Notes: generated by a model from the letters alone, not told the origin. A DNA stretch of 14,513 nt from 2-12-FULL-60-25 sp964638165 (GCA_964638165.1 CAZWYJ010000026.1:1-14513); one strand, 5' to 3'. Counted from the first letter of the stretch, positions 1 to 7,010 are shown. Program-made: numbers and translations.

Positions 1-53
1 CAAGTGCTCTTTTTCGCTTATATAACAAGAAAATGAGTTTTTGGGTTCACAGC

Positions 54-103
54 TTTCAAGGGAAGGGCTGGGGATGGGTGGGGATGAAAGGCAGGGATGG
101 GTG
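54..103. repeat. Dispersed G-rich intergenic repeat, copy A
   Basis: A G-rich stretch containing AAGGGAAGGGCTGGGGATGG and then two copies of GGGATGGGTG (71-80 and 94-103). It closely matches positions 6946-7010, except that the later copy carries about 22 extra bases after TTTCAAG. Related sequence in the opposite orientation lies at 6541-6606. The rest of 1-195 shows nothing else I can name beyond a short direct repeat of GAGTCTC (143-149 and 154-160). The match across the scaffold gap suggests that both sides of the gap come from the same or a closely related genome. Confidence 0.6.
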
Positions 104-195
104 TTTGAGAGAGGTGGTGTGTTCCAAAAGTAAAACGCCCCGGAGTCTCTTTCGAGTCTCAACGGGACGTCTTGTCTAGTAGATGGGGATGATCC

Positions 196-633
196 CTAGC
201 TATGAAAGGGAGTGCAACGGATGCGAGAACCGCTCATCCATGCGGGCGAGCGTCGACTTGACCTCAAGGTCGTTGTTACGATTTTGTGATCGTACTCCAG
301 GAGCGCGATGCAGAGGTCGATGACCTCCCGGACGTGAACGCCAGCGACCATGATTTTGGAGTATTGCTCGCTGCCGTACAGGCCATCGTATTTGACGGCG
401 CCGGTTGTCGTTCCATGTGTCACGACCCCGTCGTTGAGGTATGCACTTGTGTAGGCGCAGATGGTGAATTCCTCACCGAGGCGTTGTGCCCATTCCGGCA
501 TCGAAACGATCCACGTGTCCACAATCTCGATATACTGCCGGGTTCCAACGTCCTTGATGGTGTGCTCGCCGAGGTGAGTGCCCGCCTCATTGGTGAGGTT
601 GCCGGCATTTTCTTTCCAATTACGGTGCAAGTA
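196..633 (-). CDS. Hypothetical protein, partial, N-terminus at the scaffold gap
   Basis: An open frame on the minus strand stops with TAG at 196-198 and stays open up to the Ns at 634. The only start inside sequenced DNA is a TTG at 628-630, giving 144 aa, so the true start probably lies in or beyond the gap. The protein has mixed, natural-looking composition (for example YIEIVDTWIVSMPEWAQRLG and EEFTICAYTSAYLNDG), with no signal peptide or membrane segment. The last 25 or so residues turn Arg/Ser-rich, which could mark a frameshift or a low-complexity tail. I do not recognise the family. A leftward promoter at 742-770 would serve it, and no ATG lies between that promoter and the gap. A frame on the other strand (286-669) is open too, but runs across the Ns and looks less protein-like. 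Confidence 0.5.
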   Translation of the reverse strand, partial: YLHRNWKENAGNLTNEAGTHLGEHTIKDVGTRQYIEIVDTWIVSMPEWAQRLGEEFTICAYTSAYLNDGVVTHGTTTGAVKYDGLYGSEQYSKIMVAGVHVREVIDLCIALLEYDHKIVTTTLRSSRRSPAWMSGSRIRCTPFHS

Positions 634-643
634 NNNNNNNNNN
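634..643. other. Scaffold gap (10 Ns)
   Basis: Ten consecutive Ns interrupt the sequence. The real gap length is unknown, so the reading frame of the leftward partial gene cannot be carried across it, and the join may be wrong. Confidence 0.98.
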
Positions 644-741
644 TTGCAACTCCGTGCTTGGTCCTGTAGGAGGTTTGCCCCAGTCAGGCCGGTTTTTACT
701 ACGTGTTTTTGGATAGGTTAAGGATCGAACGAAGTGTGCAG

Positions 742-770
742 AGAGTATCAAATGTTTACGTATTTGTCAA
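742..770 (-). promoter_or_regulatory. Leftward sigma70-type promoter
   Basis: On the minus strand TTGACA (765-770) is followed by a 17-base spacer and TACTCT (742-747). Spacing and boxes fit a housekeeping promoter reading into the partial leftward gene. The expected start of transcription is near 735. On the plus strand the same site reads TTGTCA (764-769), but I find no good plus-strand -10 box at 17 bases. Only a weak TGC-TAGTCG (774-782) precedes the ATG at 789. Confidence 0.5.
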
Positions 771-857
771 GTGTGCTAGTCGTCCTTCATGTTTGATGCC
801 TCGCTGCGCACCCCTTTTCGTCACTCCGCCTTGCCTAGGAGGCTTTCCTGTGGTGAA

Positions 858-1886
858 ATGGCTAAACCTATGAAACTTCTCGTGACCGGTGGCGCCGGGT
901 TTATTGGCTCGAATTACGTCCAGTACGTTTTACGTACTCACCCGACGGACGAGGTGGTCGTTTTGGATGCCTTGACGTACGCGGGAAACAGGGAAAATCT
1001 CCGCATGGTTGAGGGGGATCCTCGGTTCCGATTCGTCCGTGGGGATATCTGCGACGAGGGGCTTGTTGATACGCTCGTGTCCGGCGTGGACGCGGTCGTG
1101 CATTTTGCCGCCGAGTCCCACGTTGACCGGTCTATCCAGTCCGCGCGCGAGTTTGTGCGGACCAATCTTCTCGGGACACAGACACTCCTTGATGCCTGTC
1201 GCGCGCATGGGAATATCCGTTTCCATCATGTATCCACGGACGAGGTCTACGGTTCGCTCGGTCCATCCGGAATGTTCTCCGAGTCCACGGCATACGATCC
1301 GCGCAGTCCATACAGCGCGTCGAAGGCCGGATCGGATTTTTTGGTGCGTGCGGCATTCCATACGCACGGCTTGCCGGTAACGATCTCGAACTGTTCCAAT
1401 AACTACGGTCCGTACCAGTATCCGGAAAAATTGATCCCGCTCTTCGTCACGAATCTCATTCAGGGAAAGAAGGTTCCGCTGTACGGCGATGGCATGAATA
1501 TTCGTGACTGGTTGTACGTGGAAGATCATTGCCGTGGTATTGATCTCGTGTTGCACAATGGAAAACTTGGAGAAATGTACTGTTTCGGCGGACGTGCGGA
1601 GCGGTCGAATGCGGAGATTACACGGCTCGTGTTGTTCGAAATGGGATTCGGCGAAGATCGGATTCAGTTTGTGCCGGATCGCCTCGGTCATGATCGTCGG
1701 TACGCGATTGACCCGTCCAAGGCCGAGCGCGAATTGGGCTGGACGATCGAAACGCCATTCCTCCACGGTCTCCGAAAAACGATTTTGTGGTATCGTACGA
1801 ATGAATCATGGTGGCGGTCGCTCGTTTCGAAGGCAGACGGTGTTGCTTCTCGTATGGTGGAGAAAAGAGACGTTAATGAGCATTAA
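858..1886 (+). CDS. rmlB: dTDP-glucose 4,6-dehydratase (RmlB/RfbB)
   Basis: Converts dTDP-glucose to dTDP-4-keto-6-deoxyglucose, the second step towards dTDP-L-rhamnose and related sugars, in the cytoplasm with bound NAD. It is an extended short-chain dehydrogenase of 342 aa from this start. The Rossmann loop GGAGFIGS is at residues 11-18. STDEVYG at about 126-132 holds the family's Thr/Asp/Glu triad. The Tyr-Lys pair is in PYSASK (Y152, K156), and LGHDRRYAID near 287 is typical of the C-terminal half. Start choice: the frame opens at ATG 789, but the family normally begins just before the Rossmann loop, favouring ATG 858 or 870. AGGAGG at 837-842 is the clearest ribosome-binding sequence in the window, although 15 bases from 858 is long. 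It is followed 75 bases later by rmlA. Genes for RmlC and RmlD are not in the window. Confidence 0.93.
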   Translation: MAKPMKLLVTGGAGFIGSNYVQYVLRTHPTDEVVVLDALTYAGNRENLRMVEGDPRFRFVRGDICDEGLVDTLVSGVDAVVHFAAESHVDRSIQSAREFVRTNLLGTQTLLDACRAHGNIRFHHVSTDEVYGSLGPSGMFSESTAYDPRSPYSASKAGSDFLVRAAFHTHGLPVTISNCSNNYGPYQYPEKLIPLFVTNLIQGKKVPLYGDGMNIRDWLYVEDHCRGIDLVLHNGKLGEMYCFGGRAERSNAEITRLVLFEMGFGEDRIQFVPDRLGHDRRYAIDPSKAERELGWTIETPFLHGLRKTILWYRTNESWWRSLVSKADGVASRMVEKRDVNEH

Positions 1887-1888
1887 GG

Positions 1889-1954
1889 GTAGATGGTAGG
1901 TAGTAGGTGGTAGGTAGGAAAACCCTCACCTACCACCTACCACCTACCACCTAC
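1889..1954. repeat. Inverted heptamer array (hairpin) between rmlB and rmlA
   Basis: The left arm (1889-1918) is about four degenerate copies of GTAGGTG. The right arm (1924-1954) contains four perfect copies of CACCTAC (1927-1954). The arms pair over about 30 bases with two mismatches and one single-base bulge, around a loop of AAAA plus one C. The structure fills almost the whole gap between the two genes and ends seven bases before the rmlA start codon. It lacks a following T-tract, so it is not a classical terminator. Confidence 0.85.
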
Positions 1955-1961
1955 TTCCCGT

Positions 1962-3035
1962 ATGAGAGCCATCATCGCGGCCGGCGGACACGCAACGCGC
2001 CTTCGTCCTATCACCTACACACTCAACAAGCACCTTATTCCATTGGCGAATAAGCCACTCCTCTGGTACGCGATCGAGAAGCTCGCCGATGTCGGGGTAA
2101 AGGAGATCGGGATCAATGTGAATCCCGGTGAGGTTGAGATCCAGCGCATCTGTGGCGACGGGTCCAGATGGGGCGTGAAACTGACGTATATCGAGCAGAT
2201 CGGCGGCGCGACCGGTATCGGACGGATCCCATTGAATGCCGAAGCCTTTCTGGGGCACGATGAACCGTTCATCTACTATCTCGGTGATAATATCATCCTC
2301 GGGAGCCTGCACCGTTTCGTTGAGAAATTTGAGCGCGAACATCTCGATTGTCTCCTCGCGCTTTCCAAAGTCAAAGATCCGCAGCGCTTCGGCGTTCCGG
2401 AGCTTAAAGACGGACGCATCGCGCGCGTACTCGAGAAGCCCAAAGACCCCCCGTCGGATTATGCGGTCACGGGAATATATGTCTACGGCCCGTCGTATTT
2501 CGAGGCCGCGCGTTCCATCTCGCCGTCATCGCGCGGGGAGTACGAAATTTCCGATGTACATACGTGGCTGATTGAGCATGGCCACGCGGTTGGGTATGAG
2601 GAGATTACGGGATGGTGGAAGGATACGGGCAAGCCGGAGGATTTGATTATTGGAAACGGCTTGATCATGGATCTTGTCACAGAGTCTTTGATCGCGGACG
2701 ATGTGCAGAAAACGGACGATGTGCGTATGGAGGGAATAGTCGTGATCGGAAAAGGCGTCGTGCTTGATCGCGGAACGGTTTTACGAGGGCCTGTGAATAT
2801 TGCTGACGGGTGTCGGATTTCCGGATCGAGCATCGGTCCGCATGTCTCCATGGGTCAGAATACCGTGATTCGTGATGCGAAGATTTCAGAATCCATTATC
2901 ATGGAAAATGTGGAGATTGAGGGGGGTCCGCAAATCGTCCATAGCATGTTCGGCCGGAACGTTCGCGTACGGACTTCGACGGAGGCGGGCTCTTCGAGCT
3001 TTTTCGTCGGGGATCAAGCGCAAATTGAATGGTAG
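1962..3035 (+). CDS. rmlA: Glucose-1-phosphate thymidylyltransferase, long form (RmlA-like)
   Basis: Transfers a nucleotidyl group from dTTP to glucose-1-phosphate, making dTDP-glucose, the substrate of the upstream RmlB. The protein is 357 aa. The N-terminal nucleotidyltransferase signature is AAGGHATRLRPITYTLNKHL (residues 6-25), followed by IPLANKP. The usual GGxGTRL loop has Ala in place of the third Gly. YYLGDNI near 107 gives the metal-binding Asp, and EKP near 154 and WWKDTGKPEDL near 214 are further family blocks. The C-terminal ~100 residues contain hexapeptide-type repeats (for example IGKGVVLDRGTVL, ISGSSIGPHV), as in the long RmlA group, which forms a left-handed beta helix. Sequence alone cannot exclude another sugar or UTP specificity, but the neighbour supports dTDP-glucose. 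Start is the ATG just after the heptamer hairpin. No Shine-Dalgarno is visible. Confidence 0.9.
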   Translation: MRAIIAAGGHATRLRPITYTLNKHLIPLANKPLLWYAIEKLADVGVKEIGINVNPGEVEIQRICGDGSRWGVKLTYIEQIGGATGIGRIPLNAEAFLGHDEPFIYYLGDNIILGSLHRFVEKFEREHLDCLLALSKVKDPQRFGVPELKDGRIARVLEKPKDPPSDYAVTGIYVYGPSYFEAARSISPSSRGEYEISDVHTWLIEHGHAVGYEEITGWWKDTGKPEDLIIGNGLIMDLVTESLIADDVQKTDDVRMEGIVVIGKGVVLDRGTVLRGPVNIADGCRISGSSIGPHVSMGQNTVIRDAKISESIIMENVEIEGGPQIVHSMFGRNVRVRTSTEAGSSSFFVGDQAQIEW

Positions 3036-3044
3036 GAAATGGTT

Positions 3045-3068
3045 GGGCGAGGGGACCTCGCCCCTACG
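3045..3068. repeat. Palindrome ending in GCCCCTACG
   Basis: GGGCGAGG (3045-3052) pairs perfectly with CCTCGCCC (3056-3063) around the loop GGA, and is followed by CTACG. It sits in the 62-base gap between rmlA and the next gene. The right end (CGCCCCTACG) matches the palindrome at 11095-11127, indicating one dispersed family with variable centres. Confidence 0.8.
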
Positions 3069-3078
3069 ATTGTTTTCC

Positions 3079-3087
3079 TGCTACACT
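3079..3087 (+). promoter_or_regulatory. Extended -10 promoter, short leader
   Basis: TGC followed by TACACT (3082-3087) ends 10 bases before the ATG at 3098. No -35 box is seen at the proper distance. The 5' untranslated region would be about 3-4 bases, so translation would be essentially leaderless. The same TGC-TA...T arrangement occurs ahead of pyrG. Confidence 0.45.
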
Positions 3088-3097
3088 CTATTCTCGT

Positions 3098-4402
3098 ATG
3101 CATCGTCCATCATTTGCTCGACAAATTTTGTTTTGGGTCTTCGCCATCATGTTCCTCGCGATCGCGCCGAGCGTTGTTTTTTATACCGCCGGGTATCGCT
3201 GGAACTCGAAGAAGGGGATTATTGAGCGGAACGGGACGATGATCATTGATACGAACCCGGTGGGCGCAACGATCATGTTGAACGGCGAGCGCCTTGATAC
3301 GAAGACGCCGACGACCCTGAAGAGCGTTGCGCCGGGCACGTATCATATCAAGCTGGAATTGGAAGGGAGGGTTCCATGGGAGAAGACCGTAGAGGTGCGT
3401 CCGGAGCTCGTCACTTTTGTGACGAAACTCTATCTCTGGCCGATTTCGGAGCCTTCTCTCGTCACGGAAGGTGCGTACCGGGCGTTTCGACTTTCGCCGA
3501 GCGAGCGGTACGCGGCCGCGATCGTCGAACGGGAAGGAAAACAGTCTTTCGCCTTTTTCGACGCCTCGCTCTCCCGAACATCGTCTTTTGTGGATCTTCC
3601 GGCATCCGCCACGTCTTCTTCGGTCGCGCATATTGATTGGAGCGGGGATTCGTCTGCGGTGTTACTTACCATGACGGATGGTCATGCCTATCTTGTGACG
3701 CGACGTGTGGCGGATCGCGTGATTGAGCTACCACGTGGAACGTATCGGTGGGAACGCGGCGTGCTGATAGGCGTTCTTGATGGAGAGCGGTATGTTTATG
3801 ACGTATCCAGCGATCAGATGAGCCGAACGGAACTCGATCCCGGCATTATTGATCTTCAGGGATCGCTAACGATTTCGTTTTCAACGACAACGGGGATGAT
3901 GTCTGTAGTTGATGATACGAGAAAGGATACGATTTACGGCTTGCCGAGCGGATCATGGTCATTTTCGGAGTCGCATGATGACTACGTTTTTCTTCGTCGA
4001 GAAGGAGAGATCCTTTCTTTTGACATCGAACATCGTCAGCCTTCCGCGATTCGTTTGCCCGCGGATGATGTGCCGAAGATTACAACCATTGACCGCTCCA
4101 CGGTTCTGCTCTCCCGGCACGAAGGAGAGGTGTGGATGATGGAGGTCGGGACTGCGCCGGAGCTCTTGCTTCGGTCGAGCGATTCGATCACGGATATTGA
4201 GTGGCATTCGAGTGGTCGGAATATTTTTATCGCAACGGCAAGCGAAATAACGGCTTTGGAGCTGGATGATCGTGATACGCGCATTCGGACCAAGTTGGCT
4301 TCATTCGATATGATTTACGGAATCGGCGTCGTAAAGCGCGAGCTTTTCATTGCCGGAAAGCGAGGTGATCAGGAAGGGATTTGGAGGTTGGCGATCGAGT
4401 AG
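3098..4402 (+). CDS. Membrane-anchored PEGA-domain protein with propeller-like C-terminal region
   Basis: A 434-residue protein with one N-terminal hydrophobic segment (about residues 9-30), which likely anchors it with the bulk outside the cytoplasm. Residues about 46-110 match a PEGA domain: GTMIIDTNPVGATIMLNGER, then TPTTLKSVAPGTYHIKLELE, the usual short beta-sandwich pattern. The remaining ~320 residues form weak repeats of strand-turn units with SPSERYAA, WSGDSSA and WHSSGRN, as in TolB/WD-type propellers that bind protein or wall ligands. No catalytic motif is visible. The frame extends upstream to ATG 3029, which overlaps the rmlA stop, but the upstream residues are translated repeat. 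ATG 3098 gives a proper membrane anchor and lies 10 bases from a -10 box. Role in envelope architecture is inferred. The stop is 155 bases before the protease gene. Confidence 0.75.
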   Translation: MHRPSFARQILFWVFAIMFLAIAPSVVFYTAGYRWNSKKGIIERNGTMIIDTNPVGATIMLNGERLDTKTPTTLKSVAPGTYHIKLELEGRVPWEKTVEVRPELVTFVTKLYLWPISEPSLVTEGAYRAFRLSPSERYAAAIVEREGKQSFAFFDASLSRTSSFVDLPASATSSSVAHIDWSGDSSAVLLTMTDGHAYLVTRRVADRVIELPRGTYRWERGVLIGVLDGERYVYDVSSDQMSRTELDPGIIDLQGSLTISFSTTTGMMSVVDDTRKDTIYGLPSGSWSFSESHDDYVFLRREGEILSFDIEHRQPSAIRLPADDVPKITTIDRSTVLLSRHEGEVWMMEVGTAPELLLRSSDSITDIEWHSSGRNIFIATASEITALELDDRDTRIRTKLASFDMIYGIGVVKRELFIAGKRGDQEGIWRLAIE

Positions 4403-4522
4403 AGTTGTGAGACATCGCATATCTCTAATATCGCATTTTACGTGACGTGTCTTCCCCGCCACGGTTCGCGGGCATCGGATACGTGGAAAAATCAGCTGTA
4501 AGGCGACATTGGGTGTCACGCA

Positions 4523-4551
4523 TTGACCCGTGCCGTTTTGGCGACTATTAT
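4523..4551 (+). promoter_or_regulatory. Promoter for a leaderless S41 protease transcript
   Basis: TTGACC (4523-4528), a 17-base spacer and TATTAT (4546-4551) make a near-consensus housekeeping promoter. The ATG at 4558 starts seven bases after the -10 box, where transcription itself should begin, and no Shine-Dalgarno exists. This also decides the start of the downstream gene. The remaining sequence between 4403 and 4522 shows no further feature I can support. Confidence 0.7.
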
Positions 4552-4557
4552 TCTTTC

Positions 4558-5850
4558 ATGCCTTTTGCCCAGTCGTATATTCCGAAACGCAATGCGCCCC
4601 GGATTGGTATCATTTTCGTTATTTTTATTACTTTTTTGATTGGTTTGGGTCTTGGTTTGGGTCAGGGGACGCGGGCGAGCGGGAGTGGGACTATCTCAAG
4701 CCGGGGAACGAGCGAGGGGGCTGTGATCGAAGGGGTTGGATCCAAGGCTCCGCGTGATATCGCCCGCAATGTTGATTTTGATCTGTTCTGGCGCGTCTGG
4801 AATGACGTGAAGTCGGATTACTACAAGCAGCCGGTTTCAGACGAGGATCTCTTCTACGGAGCGATCAGCGGGATGATGGAAGCGGTGGGTGATCCGTACA
4901 CGACGTATTTCCCTCCGGAGGATGCAAAGGCCTTTGAGGAGGGTATGAAGGGGGAGTTTTCGGGCATCGGCGCAGAGATCGGTCGGAAGCATGATGCGTT
5001 GCAAGTCATCGCTCCTTTGCCGGAAACGCCTGCGGAACGGGCTGGCTTGCGCGCGCGGGATCTTATCTTGGAAATCAATGGGGAGGATTCGACGGCAATG
5101 AGCGTGACTGAGGCGGTTTCGAAAATTCGTGGAGAAAAGGGGACGGAGGTTAACATGAAGATCGGGCGCATCACGAAAGATGCAAATGGTACGGATCAGG
5201 CGGAGACGTTTGAGGTCTCGATTGTTCGCGACACGATCGTGGTGAAGAGTGCAAGGTTGATAGATCTGAAGGACGGGATCGTACAGATCGAAATTTCGAA
5301 TTTTAATGAAGACGCGGCGGCCACGTTCGACGCGCTGGTAAAAGAGGTGATCGCGAAAAATCCGAAAGGCATTATTATTGATCTCCGAAATAATCCCGGG
5401 GGCTATCTGGATCACGCTACGCGCATTTTGGGCGCATGGGTTCCGGGGCAAGAAGTCGTGTTACAGCGCCGACAGGGAGAGATTATTGAGCGTCTTAAAG
5501 CTGAAGGAAATGGTGAGCTGAAGGATGTTCCGACCGTCGTTCTGATCAATGAGGGGTCCGCGTCCGCTTCCGAAATCGTGGCCGGCGCCTTGCAAGATTA
5601 CGGGACGGCGCAGATCGTCGGAATGACATCTTTCGGAAAAGGTTCCGTGCAGGATTATCTCCAGTACGAAGACGGATCCAGCGCAAAGATTACGATTTCC
5701 GAATGGTTGACGCCGAAGGGGCGTTCAATTACCGAGGAAGGAATTATTCCGGATATTATTATCGAACGAACGAACGAAGACTACGATGCTGAACGAGACC
5801 CGCAACTCGACAAAGCCGTCGAGCTCCTCACGGTCGGTGGACGCTCCTGA
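4558..5850 (+). CDS. C-terminal processing peptidase (S41 family, PDZ)
   Basis: A serine protease that cleaves envelope or secreted proteins near their C-termini. The protein is 430 aa. A single N-terminal membrane segment (about 15-35) places the catalytic part outside the membrane. A PDZ domain follows at about 131-225, with EFSGIGAEIG and TPAERAGLRARDLILEING. The peptidase core carries GIIIDLRNNPGGYL (271-284), NEGSASASEI and FGKGSVQ. By comparison with E. coli Tsp/Prc (Ser430-Lys455), the catalytic pair is Ser336 and Lys361, with the same 25-residue spacing. The length is normal for CtpA/CtpB. The frame is open upstream to 4447, but the promoter at 4523-4551 and the membrane anchor favour ATG 4558. 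Its last 65 bases overlap the frame of the NUDIX gene. Substrates are unknown. Wall hydrolases are a common type of target in other bacteria. Confidence 0.93.
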   Translation: MPFAQSYIPKRNAPRIGIIFVIFITFLIGLGLGLGQGTRASGSGTISSRGTSEGAVIEGVGSKAPRDIARNVDFDLFWRVWNDVKSDYYKQPVSDEDLFYGAISGMMEAVGDPYTTYFPPEDAKAFEEGMKGEFSGIGAEIGRKHDALQVIAPLPETPAERAGLRARDLILEINGEDSTAMSVTEAVSKIRGEKGTEVNMKIGRITKDANGTDQAETFEVSIVRDTIVVKSARLIDLKDGIVQIEISNFNEDAAATFDALVKEVIAKNPKGIIIDLRNNPGGYLDHATRILGAWVPGQEVVLQRRQGEIIERLKAEGNGELKDVPTVVLINEGSASASEIVAGALQDYGTAQIVGMTSFGKGSVQDYLQYEDGSSAKITISEWLTPKGRSITEEGIIPDIIIERTNEDYDAERDPQLDKAVELLTVGGRS

Positions 5851-6526
5851 TCCGCCAGCCGTGCGCAAGAAACTTCGCAAGCGATCGCTCGGAGGGCGAC
5901 CGGATGTTCATTTATTGAGCGCGGGCGGTATCGTGTATCGAAAGCGTGCAGGTCGTATTGAGCTTTTTTTCGTGAAAGATCCGTTCGGGCGCTGGTCCTT
6001 CCCAAAGGGCAAGGTTGAGACCGGCGAAACGCTCCCGCAGACGGCTATTAGGGAAATTCGTGAAGAGACGGGGCTGGACGGGTTGGTCTTGATCGCTCCG
6101 ATCGGGAAGACGATGTTTCGTTTTTGGCGCGAAGCCGGGTTGATCGAGAAGACGGTGCACATGTTTCTCTTTAAAGCTCCGCCTACGGCGAAAGAGCAAC
6201 TTTCCGGTTCCGGTGCGATTTTTGAAGGCGCATGGATGCCGGTTCATGTGGCGTTTCAAGTAAGCGGATACCGGAACTCCGATCGAATGCTCGGAGAGGC
6301 CATGCGTCTCATATCGAATCACGAAGGCGTGCCGTGGGTTTCGGTGAAGTCTGATCGCGTTCGGCGCGGATCGCGGACTCCGGAGACGGCTGAGCGTGCA
6401 CCACTCCATTTTTCAAAAGCCGGTCGGAAGCAAAAACGGAATTGGAAGGATCCGCAACGGAGAACGATGAGCATGAAATCCGTGGCCCGTTTCAATAACC
6501 AAGGAGGGAAGCAGCGACCGCTGTAG
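5786..6526 (+). CDS. NUDIX hydrolase with basic C-terminal tail
   Basis: Hydrolyses a nucleoside diphosphate linked to another moiety, in the cytoplasm. The full consensus GX5EX7REUXEEXGU is present at residues 75-97 (GKVETGETLPQTAIREIREE, then TGL), with all catalytic glutamates. The preceding WSFPKGK block resembles the Ap4A-hydrolase/MutT type, but the substrate cannot be fixed from sequence. The protein is 246 aa from ATG 5786. The last ~55 residues are rich in Arg, Lys and Ser and look disordered, perhaps for nucleic-acid binding. Start is uncertain: ATG 5786 lies 65 bases inside the protease gene, while GTG 5861 would begin after the protease stop and give 221 aa. The first ~25 residues are low-complexity, so the later start is realistic. 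Probably co-transcribed with the protease. Confidence 0.85.
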   Translation: MLNETRNSTKPSSSSRSVDAPDPPAVRKKLRKRSLGGRPDVHLLSAGGIVYRKRAGRIELFFVKDPFGRWSFPKGKVETGETLPQTAIREIREETGLDGLVLIAPIGKTMFRFWREAGLIEKTVHMFLFKAPPTAKEQLSGSGAIFEGAWMPVHVAFQVSGYRNSDRMLGEAMRLISNHEGVPWVSVKSDRVRRGSRTPETAERAPLHFSKAGRKQKRNWKDPQRRTMSMKSVARFNNQGGKQRPL

Positions 6527-6540
6527 AGTAGGAATAGTAC

Positions 6541-6606
6541 CCATCCCTAACCTCTCCCTGTTCACCCAAACCCACCCCTAACCCCTCCCTGTTTCACAGG
6601 GAGGGG
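6541..6606. repeat. C-rich direct repeats ending in a hairpin
   Basis: Two related copies of a C-rich unit, near CCATCCCTAACCTCTCCCTG (6541-6560) and CCACCCCTAACCCCTCCCTG (6572-6591). The second runs into a perfect 10-base hairpin, CCCCTCCCTG (6582-6591) with CAGGGAGGGG (6597-6606) around loop TTTCA. No T-tract follows, so terminator activity after the NUDIX gene is doubtful. It begins the repeat-filled stretch 6527-7163, which holds no convincing gene. Confidence 0.7.
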
Positions 6607-6650
6607 AACTTTCTAAGGATGTATCGCCTTTCATAAGAAAGCCCCCTCCC

Positions 6651-6910
6651 TTTCCCGACCGAATTGCCGTCTGGAATTTTTGTAATGCAGGAAGTATCTC
6701 GGCAATGAGTCGCGTTTAACGCGATGAGCGGAGGGATCCCATTAAACCGCGAATATTCAGGATGAAAAAACGCGCAGAACGCTTCCGCTTTCAAAAATAT
6801 CTTTCTAACAAGGGTATCTTCTGATCTTTCCTGCCTTATGGGGTCCCTCCACTCATCCGCCACGCGTACACGCCTTGACCCTTGCTCGAAAGGCGGATTC
6901 GGTCGGGAAA
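6651..6910. repeat. Fold-back (MITE-like) element with two sets of inverted repeats
   Basis: The outer ends match exactly over 14 bases in inverted orientation: TTTCCCGACCGAAT (6651-6664) and its complement at 6897-6910. A second, inner inverted pair lies at 6723-6745 and 6836-6857, sharing GATGAGYGGAGGGAYCCCAT with two mismatches and one extra base. A small palindrome, TCGCGTT-T-AACGCGA, is at 6710-6724. The pattern suggests a non-coding mobile or structured element about 260 bases long. No transposase is encoded. An open frame on the minus strand across it is discussed under rejected items. Confidence 0.55.
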
Positions 6911-6945
6911 AGAGAAGAAGAAACTTCATAGCAAGCTCCCTTCCC

Positions 6946-7010
6946 TTTCAAGAGCCTGCCCTGAGCTCGTCGAAGGGGAAGGGCCGGGGATGGGTGTGGA
7001 TGAAACAGGG
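6946..7010. repeat. Dispersed G-rich repeat, copy B, carrying a nested REP-like insert
   Basis: Matches copy A at 54-96 (TTTCAAG, GGAAGGGCYGGGGATGGGTG, GGATGAAA) but has extra sequence AGCCTGCCCTGAGCTCGTCG (6953-6972 and about two more bases) between TTTCAAG and GGAAGGG. Similar short sequences containing CCTTCGACGAGCTCAGG on the other strand are, from memory, common dispersed repeats in environmental bacterial genomes. A further G-rich piece, GCAGGGATGGGTGGTGTGTG, follows at 7060-7079. Confidence 0.6.

Noticed and set aside
286..669. Plus-strand open frame opposite the leftward partial gene
   Set aside because: It crosses the Ns and is less protein-like than the minus-strand frame, and no promoter points into it.
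930..1766. Long minus-strand open frame (278 codons) opposite rmlB
   Set aside because: rmlB on the plus strand has all family motifs. The antisense frame is a by-product of G+C-rich codon use, rich in Arg/His/Ile without domain pattern.
6594..6929. Minus-strand open frame of 111 codons in the repeat region after the NUDIX gene
   Set aside because: It runs through the fold-back element and the C-rich hairpin, its composition follows the repeats, and it has no promoter or recognisable motif. More likely non-coding.
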